DNA of 64,000 bases from Georgenia faecalis (GTDB lineage Bacteria; Actinomycetota; Actinomycetes; Actinomycetales; Actinomycetaceae), in NCBI RefSeq assembly GCF_003710105.1, contig NZ_CP033325.1, forward strand, positions 1,426,001 to 1,490,000. The letters are read 5' to 3'. This document shows positions 27,641-36,037 of this stretch, in pieces; position 1 is the stretch's first letter; each line of letters begins with the position of its first letter. The notes beneath the pieces are model-generated. The model saw only the letters and a list, made by a program, of their open reading frames with translations, searched no databases and was not told the origin of the DNA. Made by a program: the position numbers and the translations under genes.

Positions 27641-29755
27641 ATGAACCTCAGCGATGTTGCGACTCCCTTACAGGCTATCGCGTTCCGTACCTGGCGCGCA
27701 CTGACCGTTCTATTGCCAGGTGGGCGCTCTAGTGCGTTTGGCCGAGGAGCCGATCAGATCGGTGCAATCCTGGTCGTAAATTTGGATAGGCAGCCAAGTC
27801 GATGGACTCGAGTCTGCGCGGAACTGCGTCGATTCCGGACGTCTGATGGCATCCGCTTGACCTCCATCACGAGACGACTAGCGGCCATCGATGCTCGTGA
27901 CGGTCGTGCAGTCGCAGCGACCGCCGACGTAGATCCGATGTACCGGATCGGTGACCAGCTTTATGTACAGCCAGACGCTCGCCTCGCGCATTCCTTCGCG
28001 GCGTCGGAGCCTGTGCGGATGACTCGCCAGGAGGTGGCGGTCGCGCGGTCACACGTGGAGGCCTGGAAGGAGGTGGTGTCGGGATCCCACGACTTCGTTC
28101 TCATCCTTGAGGACGATGCGTGGTTCAAGCCCGGCGCGAGAACTGCCATCGATCGTGGATGGCGCGCGGCCCTCGGTCGGTTTGCGGACAACGAGCGCCC
28201 GCAACTCCTCTACCTGTCGTACTCAGATGCTGGCGGCACTGCAGTGCGGCACGAGGTGTGTGCGGATCTGTTCCGCCCCGTGCGAGGCCTGTGGTTTCTC
28301 TCGGGGTACGTCCTCTCCCGCGAAGGTGCAGCGGCGCTTCTCCGAGCGATGCCAGTCGTCGGGCCCGTGGATCTCTGGATGAACTACCGGTTCCCAGAGG
28401 TTAAGGCGCTTGCGCTCTCGCGTCCGGCGATCGCTCAGAGGCACGACGTGACATCTGACAACGCATATTCGATGATGCCGTTTCTGGCTCGAGCGGGCAT
28501 TGTTGATGGGGTCTCCGAAGCTAAGCCGACCGGCGGAGCTGTATGCGGTCCGGTGCTGGCGTGGTCGGGAGGTAGGGAGAACGAGTGTCTCGCTATGGCG
28601 CTCTCGATGCTTGGAATGCGTGTGCGTGCCTTCGATGGTCATGAGGTTCCGATGGATCATCGTGAGCTGTCGGAGGTCCTAAAGACTTTCGATGCCCTCA
28701 TCGATCCTCCATTAGCTCCGGCGGCGCTTACTGCTGCTGCAGCCGACGATCGTTTCTTATGGCTGCGGGAAGCTGATGCGCGCGCCCCGGATGTGGTCGA
28801 CTCATTGCTCCTCCCGCCACGTCGTTCTGCAGTCCTTCGTCTCAATGACCAGGGCGGAGGTACTTGGCGCGACATTTGCTCTCTGCTCCAAGTCTCCGAG
28901 CCGGTCGCCCCGTTCCCGTCTGGTGTTCCGCGTGAGTTCCGCATGTTTCGCGACGGTCGATTGCCCACAGATCTAAATGTCGAGGCACCGTCCCGGCGCG
29001 AAAGCATGCCCATAGACGATTCGCCGTGGGCTTTACCGACGTCAAGCAGATGGCGGCCGTCCCGAAAGAAGGATTCAATCCCGAATAGCAGCGGATGTGT
29101 CGTGGTTGAGGCGACCATGTCGGAGATATCGCCAGAGTTCCGCGTGCTCACTGAAACGTTCCCTGGAAACCTGTCGTCGTTCGCGGCGGGGGGCCTCGAA
29201 CATCGCGAGGACGGCGTTCGAGTTGTGATCGACGTCTGTAAAGGGGAGGGGCGACCCTATCAATCTGGCGCGTTCGTCAGCGCTCGGTCCTTCTCCTATG
29301 GGCGCTTTCAAGCACAAATCCAGGCCGTCTCGGGTTCGGGACTCGTAACGGGTTTCTTTCTTCATCGCGGCTCCCCAAGGCAGGAGATCGACATCGAGTT
29401 CGCAGGTTCCGATCCTCGGCGGATGCTGACCAACGTCTTCTTCAACCCGGGGGATGAGGGCACAGAAATGGACTACGGCTACCGCGGTTCTCCCTGTTGG
29501 ATTGATCTCGGCTTCGACGCCACTGAGGGAGTTCACGAGTACGCCATCGATTGGAGACCGGACCGTGTGACCTGGCTCGTCGATAGAGCGGTCGTCCATG
29601 AGCGAGCCAGTTGGGACCCGACCCCGATTCCTCATCTAGCTATGCGTGTCTACGGCAATGTGTGGGCGCCGCGTTCTGAGGAACTGGCCGGAAGGGTAGA
29701 TGAACGTGCGCTCCCCGCATCCGCCAGCTTCAGGAACGTGGTTGTGGCCGACTAA
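27641..29755 (+). CDS. GT25 glycosyltransferase / sulfotransferase-like / GH16 fusion protein
   Basis: This 704-aa protein has three parts. Residues about 40-290 resemble family GT25: ILVVNLDRQPSRW, RQEVAVARSHVEAWKEVV and the metal site LILEDDAWF (Glu157-Asp159). Residues about 295-460 loosely resemble a sulfotransferase (GPVLAWSGGRENECLAMALS; ICSLLQVSEPVAPFPSGVP); this call is tentative. Residues about 495-704 are a GH16 glucanase domain with the catalytic EIDIEF (Glu582, Asp584, Glu586), GFFLHRGSPRQ and HEYAIDWRPDRVTWLVD. No signal peptide or membrane segment is obvious. Synthesis and cleavage activities in one chain are unusual. Confidence 0.83.
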   Translation: MNLSDVATPLQAIAFRTWRALTVLLPGGRSSAFGRGADQIGAILVVNLDRQPSRWTRVCAELRRFRTSDGIRLTSITRRLAAIDARDGRAVAATADVDPMYRIGDQLYVQPDARLAHSFAASEPVRMTRQEVAVARSHVEAWKEVVSGSHDFVLILEDDAWFKPGARTAIDRGWRAALGRFADNERPQLLYLSYSDAGGTAVRHEVCADLFRPVRGLWFLSGYVLSREGAAALLRAMPVVGPVDLWMNYRFPEVKALALSRPAIAQRHDVTSDNAYSMMPFLARAGIVDGVSEAKPTGGAVCGPVLAWSGGRENECLAMALSMLGMRVRAFDGHEVPMDHRELSEVLKTFDALIDPPLAPAALTAAAADDRFLWLREADARAPDVVDSLLLPPRRSAVLRLNDQGGGTWRDICSLLQVSEPVAPFPSGVPREFRMFRDGRLPTDLNVEAPSRRESMPIDDSPWALPTSSRWRPSRKKDSIPNSSGCVVVEATMSEISPEFRVLTETFPGNLSSFAAGGLEHREDGVRVVIDVCKGEGRPYQSGAFVSARSFSYGRFQAQIQAVSGSGLVTGFFLHRGSPRQEIDIEFAGSDPRRMLTNVFFNPGDEGTEMDYGYRGSPCWIDLGFDATEGVHEYAIDWRPDRVTWLVDRAVVHERASWDPTPIPHLAMRVYGNVWAPRSEELAGRVDERALPASASFRNVVVAD

Positions 29756-30048
29756 GCAACATGAAATTGGGCGCACAGGGCATGGTCAGGAGACGGGTTC
29801 TTCTGGGCGGAAGGCGGTGGGATTTCTGGTCGCTCTCGTGAGCCTTCCGTGAGCCGAACCTGCACGCGAGAGAGCGCGGCACCGGGTCGGTGAACACTGC
29901 CGCGCCGGGCTCGGCCGTAAGACCGGCCGTGAAGAATGGCGCGGCTTGAGGACATCGCCTAGGGCATTCAGGCGTCGACGTGACCCCAATGGCAGCGATC
30001 CGAGCCGGTCGTGTCCGCGTCGTTCACCGTCGCATTCCGGAGGTCTCT
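29756..30048. other. Spacer before the mobilization region, no gene seen
   Basis: About 290 bp with no supported open frame separates the glycan cluster from the relaxase region. It probably contains the end of the glycan operon transcript and the promoter side of the mobilization genes. Confidence 0.45.
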
Positions 30049-30095
30049 TATCGGATCAGTGGAGCCGATCCGATACGCGTCCGGTCGGCTCCACT
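30049..30095. other. Overlapping inverted repeats, candidate oriT
   Basis: Two perfect inverted repeats overlap. TATCGGATC (30049-30057) pairs with GATCCGATA (30067-30075), and AGTGGAGCCGA (30058-30068) pairs with TCGGCTCCACT (30085-30095). They share the segment 30067-30068, so the two hairpins are mutually exclusive. The site is directly upstream of the zinc-finger/MobF relaxase pair, where oriT and its relaxase-binding hairpin normally lie. Confidence 0.5.
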
Positions 30096-30127
30096 CCTCT
30101 GGCATGTGAGGCGGGTTCCGGGACTGC

Positions 30128-30469
30128 GTGCGCGCGGCCATCCCTCACCGGGTCGTGGGAACCAGCGAACGTAGGAAGCGGTCGCGGCCGGCCCGGGACT
30201 GGGTGACGGCGGCTACACCCCGCGCGCTCGGGACTCCCCTGCAGGCCCGTTGCGAGGAGTGCGGTCTTGAGTTCAGTGCGCGGCGGCGTGACGCTCGGTA
30301 CTGCTCGACGACCTGCCAATCTCGGAGCCGGCGGCGCGTCGCACGCCGGTGCGCGAATTGCCGGAAGCCGCTGCCGTCGTCCATGCGCTCCAACGCCCTG
30401 TACTGCTCCGGCCGCTGCAGGCAGAAGGCACACCGCGCCCGGGCCAAGATCTCGGGTGGCTCGCAATGA
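30128..30469 (+). CDS. Small double zinc-finger protein
   Basis: This 113-aa protein contains two Cys4 units, CEECGLEFSARRRDARYCSTTC and CANCRKPLPSSMRSNALYCSGRC (both split here by the length rule but contiguous), with a basic linker between them. Such MYND/zinc-ribbon-like pairs bind nucleic acid or protein. Its stop overlaps the relaxase start (ATGA), so it is translationally coupled and may be an accessory DNA-binding factor of mobilization. GTG 30128 is the most upstream start; GTG codons further in are also possible. Confidence 0.65.
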   Translation: MRAAIPHRVVGTSERRKRSRPARDWVTAATPRALGTPLQARCEECGLEFSARRRDARYCSTTCQSRSRRRVARRCANCRKPLPSSMRSNALYCSGRCRQKAHRARAKISGGSQ

Positions 30470-33400
30470 TGAGCATGTGCGTGCGTTACGCGGGGGAGTC
30501 CTACACCTACTTGCTGGACTCGGTCACCACCGACCACGGCCGCTCGGGTGTCAACCCGATGACGCGCTATTACGCGACGCATGGCACACCGCCGGGGACC
30601 TGGCTGGCCAGCGGGCTCGCGGGACTGGACAAAGGGCAGGGGCTCGCACCGCGCAGTTTCGTGACGCCCGTCCAGATGGAACGGCTCTTCGCCAACGGTG
30701 CCGATCCTGTGACTGGCGAAGCGCTTGGCAGGTCCCCGCACGTCTACGCCGCCGACGCCGAACGGCGCCGTCCCGTCGCAGGCTTTGACTCCACGTTCAC
30801 GGTCCCGAAGTCGGTCAGCGTGCTTTGGGCGCTGGCTGATGCCGGTACGCGGGATGTGATCTATGAGTGCCACCGGCAGGCGATCACCGACGTCGTGGCT
30901 CTGATCGAGCGTGACGTTGCCCGCACTCGGATCGGTACGAACGGCGTCGCGCAGGTCGAGGTCAACGGGGTGATCGCGGCGGCGTTCGACCACTGGGACT
31001 CGCGCGAGAACGACCCCAACCTCCACACGCACGTGGTGATCGCCAACCGGGTCCAGGCCGCCGACGGCCGGTGGCGAACTCTCGATTCTCGCGCGATTCA
31101 TCGCGCGGCCGTGGCCATGTCCGAGCGCTACGACACCCTCCTGGCCGATCACCTCACCCGCCGGCTCGGGCTTGCTTGGGAGTACCGGGAGCGTGGACCG
31201 CGGCGCAATCCCGCCTTCGAGCTGAGCGCCATCCCGCAACCACTCCTCGACTGCTTCTCGCAGCGATCGGTGTCCATCGATGCCGAAGCAGACCGCCTCA
31301 TCGAGCGGTACCAGAGCGACCACGGCCGCCGGCCCGATGCACCGACCGTCCTCCGTCTGCGCCAGCAGGCCACCCTCGCCACCCGCGGCGCGAAGGAGGT
31401 CCGCAGCCTCGAGGAGCTCACCGCCGAGTGGAGAGAGCGCGCCGACACCGTTCTGGGTGCGGAGTCGCTCGCGTGGACCGGGCGCGTTCTCGCCGACCCT
31501 CGTACCCGCCTTCCGGACCCGCCCCATCCTTCGGCGTGGGCAAATGAGGCCGCCACCGCCGTGCTGGCTGTCCTCGCTCGGAAGCGTTCGACGTGGACGG
31601 CGTGGAACATCGAGGCGGCGGCCGCCCGCGCGCGCAAGCCACACCGGTTCGACACCGCGGACGAGCGCGACCAGGCCGTCGCAACCGTCGTCGCCGAGGT
31701 GGAACGACGCTCGGTCCGCCTCACTCCGCCGGAAGCCGCGCCGACGCCCGCGGAGCTGCAGCGAAGGGACGGCACCAGTGCCTTCCGTGCTTTCCGCGGC
31801 GAGGTCTACACCGCCCACACCACGCTCGACGCCGAGGCGCGACTCCTCACCGCTGGACGTGATCGGAACGGACCGGTGCTCGACGTCGACCATCTCGACC
31901 AGGGCGGGCTGTTCGGTGACCAAGCCTCCGCGGTCCGGTCCATCGGCTTCTCGTGCCGGGTGCTGGACGTGCTGGTCGGTCCGGCCGGCTCGGGCAAGAC
32001 CCACACGCTCCCGCGCTGCGAGCCTCCTGGGAAGGCACTCACGGGTGGGGATCCGTTGTCGGCCTGGCGCCGTTGGCCGCGGCGGCCGAGGTTCTCGGAG
32101 CCAGTCTCGGCGTGGAGACCGAGAACACGGCCAAGTGGCTCGTTGAGCATGACGCCGAAGCCGAGCGGCGGCGTCGCCTTGCCCGCGCGCGCAGCATCCT
32201 CCCGGGCACGGTGACTCGGGGGAGTGTGCGTGAGGTTGCCGCCCACATCCAGCGGCTCACCCAAGAGGTCGAGCGGTGGCGCTTCCGTGCGGGGCAGCTG
32301 GTGATCATCGACGAGGCCTCCCTGGCCGGAACCGCAAGTCTCGACCGGATCGTTGCCTGCGCGGGAGAGGCCGGGGCGAAGGTGCTCCTCGTGGGGGACT
32401 GGGCCCAGCTGTCCGCCATCGACGCGGGCGGCGCCTTCGGCCTCCTGGTCCGTGACCGCGGCACGGGAGCACCCGAGCTCGGCACCGCCCGCCGCTTCAG
32501 CCACGCCTGGGAGAGAGAGGCAGCGGCGCTGCTGCGGGTGGGCGACCCGGACTGTCTCCGCTTCTACGAGCACCACGGCCGGGTCCGCGAGGGGGACCAC
32601 GACGACATGGTCGACGGCGCCTACGCGACCTGGCGCGTGGACGAGCTCGCCGGGAAGCGATCCCTGCTCATCGCCGGCGACGGCGACACCGTTCGCGCGC
32701 TCAACGAACGCGCGCGCGCCGAGCTCGTCGTCGCTGGCCGCGTCGTCCCCGACGGCAGTCGCTTGCGCGATGGGCTCTTCGCAGGCGTCGGTGATCGCGT
32801 CGTCACACGCCGCAACGACCGCCGCCTCACAGTCGGGCCAAGGTGGGTGAAGAACGGCGACACGTGGATCGTCACCGCCCGCCACAACGACGGTGCCTTG
32901 ACCGTCAAGCGGCCCCGCGGTGGGCCGAGCGTCACCCTGCCCGCAACGTACGTCCGTGGGCACGTCGAGCTGGGGTACGCCACCACGGCGTTCCGCGCCC
33001 AAGGCGCAACCGTCGACACAGCGCACGCGATCGTCACCGGCCCCGGCCTGACACGCGAAGTGCTCTACGTGATGCTCACCCGCGCCCGTGAGGCGAACAC
33101 GGCCTACGTCTGCACCGACCGACCCGTCGAGCCCCTCCATGGGTTCTCTGAGGCACCCACCACAGGTAGGGGTGTCTTGACGAGCGTCATGGAACGTCGG
33201 AGCCGCTCTCTCCGCACACGAGACGAACGAGCGGGAACTCGACGAGGCAAGCTCCATCCGCACCCTCGCCGCCGAGTACGACACCATCGCCCAACTCGCT
33301 CAAGCAGAGCGCTGGACTGCACTCCTCACCCGCGCGGGCCTCGCCCCCGACCAAGTCGACGCTGTCACGGCATCGGGCGCCCTCGGTGCCCTCGGAGCGG

Positions 33401-33990
33401 CGCTGCGCCGCGCCGAAGCACGAGGCATCGCACTCGAAGACGACCTCCCGTTCATTATCAAGCGGGCGGACACCGGCGCTGAGGACCTCGCCGCCGTACT
33501 CCACGAGCGTGTCGACCGCTGGACAGAAGCGTCGCCCCCTGCGACCACCGCGGCCGCCGCGGCAGATCGCCTGATCCTCGGCTTCCTCCCGGTTGCCACT
33601 ACCGATGACGCCGCCATGGCGGCAGCGCTGACTGAACGTGCGCGCCTTATGGAACTGCGCGCGGAGCTCCTTGTTGAGCGCGCTCGGGCTGCAGGCTCGC
33701 CATGGCTTAGGCACCTCGAGGAAGACCTCGGCACCGCGACGGATACGGTCCCGTGGTCTTCAGCTGCCCGAATGGTCGCCGCTTACAGGGAGCGCCATCA
33801 GGTCAGCGACCCCGACCGGTCCCTAGGCCAGATCGACTCGGCGGCCACCCAGCAACGGCGCGAAAGCAGGATGGTCGGCTTCGCCTTAGCGCGGCTCAGC
33901 GAGCCGCTTCCGTCGGATGCGGGGCGGATTACGCAGTCGGGCGTCGCGGCCATGTCGACCCAACCAGATGCGGGCTCGATCGGGCGGTAG
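30466..33990 (+). pseudogene. MobF-family (TrwC/TraA-like) relaxase-helicase, two frameshifts
   Basis: The combined frames encode about 1,174 residues, typical of actinobacterial MobF relaxases. The N-terminal relaxase has the Tyr pair in MTRYYATHG, DSTFTVPKSVSVLWALAD and the HUH motif NLHTHVVIAN (His187, His189). The helicase part has Walker A VGPAGSGKTHT (Lys511), VIIDEASLAGT and GYATTAFRAQGATVDTAH. After Walker A the frame shifts near 32009-32020 (next frame ALRASWEGTHGWGSVVGLAP) and returns to the original frame near 33195-33205 (GAALSAHETNERELD). The shifts compensate, so only the helicase domain is out of frame. Decay or sequence errors are both possible. Confidence 0.85.
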
Positions 33991-34127
33991 AGCACAGGGC
34001 GCTGGCAGCCGCAGATCATGACGCAACGTCACGAGCCGCCGCGACGATGTCGCCGACGATCATCGATGAGGCAACGGCGGGCAAGTCCCAGGTAGTGGTT
34101 TAGCGCTCCGTTGTCCTTCTGGATAGT

Positions 34128-34372
34128 TCAGGCGGTGAGTGCGGGTAGGTGGTCGGCTCCGATCTCGGGTTCGGTGCTGAGTATGAGGTTCATGCGGCAG
34201 CGGGCGACGACCTCGAGGCCGAGGTAGCGGCGGCCTTCCGCCCACTCGTCGGTCTGCTCGGCCAAGACCGCGCCGACGAGACGGACGATGGCGTCGCGGT
34301 TGGGGAAGATCCCGACTGCGTCAGTGCGGCGCCGAATCTCACGGCTGGGGCGTTCGGCAGGGTTCCACCCCG
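34128..34372 (-). pseudogene. IS256-family transposase, C-terminal remnant
   Basis: The minus-strand frame reads [18 protein letters not shown] then [33 protein letters not shown] and a stop. This is the well-known C-terminal end of IS256-type transposases (NPIERLNKEIKRRTDVVGIFPN-like). Sequence upstream of about 34372 in the same frame is unrelated, so only the last 80 residues remain. The catalytic DDE core is absent. Confidence 0.85.
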
Positions 34373-34700
34373 CCGGCATGGGCGAGCCGCCGCGTGAGCG
34401 ACTGCGGCCCGCGCACCGGACGGCCATGAGCGCTCTCGACATGGCACGCCAGCCCCGCCGCCCGGCTAGCAGGCGGCCAGTTCGCCGCGCAGGCAAGGCC
34501 GTCTCCAGCCTCGTCGACGCGGTGGCCGGCTCACCGCCGCGGGCCCGCGGGCTCGTGCCGGGTATCGCCGTGAGTGACGACAGTGCCATGCCGACCGAGC
34601 TCGACGCGGCGGTGACGTCGGTCTCGCTCACCCTCATTACCGGCGTCTCCGGTGTCACCGCTCCTGGACCCCGTTGAGGCCGGCCCGTACGATCGCGGCT
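34373..34700. other. Spacer after IS256 remnant, contains a leaderless-type promoter
   Basis: No gene is supported in this stretch. Its right end has TACGAT (34688-34693) 7 nt before GTG 34701, a strong actinobacterial -10 at leaderless spacing. Confidence 0.5.
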
Positions 34701-35627
34701 GTGACGCTGGTGATGAGTTACATCTGCGATCGGTTCGCATTGCAGGTCTCTGATCGTCGCCTATCTCGCGGAGGCTCGCCCCTGCCAGACGAGTACAACA
34801 AGGCCGTGGTTTGGTGCGCTCATGCGCTGGTGGGCTACACCGGGTTCGCCTTCGTGGATCGGCGTCAGCGGAGCCCCCAGGACCAGGTGGATGAGTGGAT
34901 TGTCGAGACGCTGTTCCGCCGCAAGAACATTCGCGAGGTCATGCAGGCGCTCGAGCAGGAGGCGCCGACGTGGGTGAACGCAATGCCTGGTCCTTGGCGA
35001 CCACAAGCCTTCTCCCTGGTGGGGTGGGCTCCGCAGCCCGACGCCACTGTGCGGCCTTTCGCAGGGCTTGTCTCCAACTTCCACGGAGAACGGGGCGAAA
35101 TTCGGGCAACTAGTACCGAAGAATTCTCGCGGCGAGTGGTGTTCCCACCACCTGGACAGTGGTTTATGTCGCAGGTCGGCGAGCCTTTGCTGCCTAGTGA
35201 GCTCCGAGCCGTCAAGGGTGGTCTCCGGCGACTGGACGCTCAAGGGGCTGGCCCCGACCGTGTGGCGGACCTGTTGATGGCCGTGCTAGCCCTCGTGTCG
35301 TCGCGCGCAGCGGGCAGGGTCGGCACAACAGCGATGGTCTCGTGCCTTCCTCCTCCCGAAATAGAGCCGGTGGAGGCAGTTCTTCTCACTGAGCGGCGGG
35401 GACGGCCTACGCTGCACCACCCCTCCTTCTTTTACAGGGGCCCCGATCCGGATTCCGTCACGGCCTTCGGTCCGCACCTCGTATGTGGCGAAAACGCATG
35501 GTCTGAGCCCTCCGTCGAGTACTTCAACGAGAGTGGCAGCGACATGCGCGTCAGCGCGACACTCCGTGGACCGAAGGACAAAGCGGAGGGACGGGGTACG
35601 GCGCAAACCAATATGCCGAACGCGTAG
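34701..35627 (+). CDS. Hypothetical protein, possibly Ntn-hydrolase-like
   Basis: This 308-aa protein starts [20 protein letters not shown] and continues [21 protein letters not shown] with DEWIVETLF. That pattern (short strand, catalytic-looking Thr/Ser near the start, VSDRR and GYTG) recalls proteasome-like Ntn-hydrolase fold proteins of unknown function; this is recognition by eye only. A second Ala/Val-rich half ([20 protein letters not shown]) follows. GTG 34701 is chosen because TACGAT ends 7 nt upstream. It is monocistronic and followed by a long hairpin. Confidence 0.7.
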   Translation: MTLVMSYICDRFALQVSDRRLSRGGSPLPDEYNKAVVWCAHALVGYTGFAFVDRRQRSPQDQVDEWIVETLFRRKNIREVMQALEQEAPTWVNAMPGPWRPQAFSLVGWAPQPDATVRPFAGLVSNFHGERGEIRATSTEEFSRRVVFPPPGQWFMSQVGEPLLPSELRAVKGGLRRLDAQGAGPDRVADLLMAVLALVSSRAAGRVGTTAMVSCLPPPEIEPVEAVLLTERRGRPTLHHPSFFYRGPDPDSVTAFGPHLVCGENAWSEPSVEYFNESGSDMRVSATLRGPKDKAEGRGTAQTNMPNA

Positions 35628-35631
35628 TTCA

Positions 35632-35682
35632 GGACGCGACGAAGCCCCGCCACGGGGACGTGTCGCTTGCTTCGTCGCGTCC
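35632..35682 (+). terminator. Hairpin terminator after the Ntn-like gene
   Basis: GGACGCGACGAAG (35632-35644) and CTTCGTCGCGTCC (35670-35682) form a perfect 13-bp stem 4 bp after the stop codon, with a smaller CCCCG/CGGGG hairpin inside the loop. Confidence 0.65.
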
Positions 35683-36037
35683 GACCGGCCACCAGAAGGT
35701 CGCCCCACGTCCTCGCTGGCCTCATCACGCTCGCCGTCGTCCTGGCCGCGTGGGTGCTCGCCGGGCCAGCACCATCGGGCGCTGGACGGCCGAGGCCTGT
35801 TCGCCTTGATTCTGGGCGCCGCAGCCCTCGCCACTGTCACGCTCGGCGACAGGTAGCCAGCGAGCGCGTCCCGCTCCTCAAGCACGTCACAGGCGCCAGG
35901 CTGAGGCTGACGAGGAGCCTGGGGAGGTAGCCCTCTCGCGCGGGACCGCGCGCCGGCCCCTCGTGGCCGTCTGCTAGGAAGGACGGAGCGCGATCGAGGG
36001 CCGGCAAGGTGCGGTCGGCGGGGAGGAGGATGTGGCG
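35683..36037. other. Intergenic region before the zinc-ribbon nuclease gene
   Basis: About 355 bp contain no supported gene. The right end holds the strong ribosome-binding site GGAGGAGG (36022-36029) of the next gene. Confidence 0.45.

Noticed and set aside
34128-34658. Full 176-codon frame as an IS256 transposase
   Set aside because: Only the last 80 residues match the transposase; the earlier part is unrelated sequence in the same frame.
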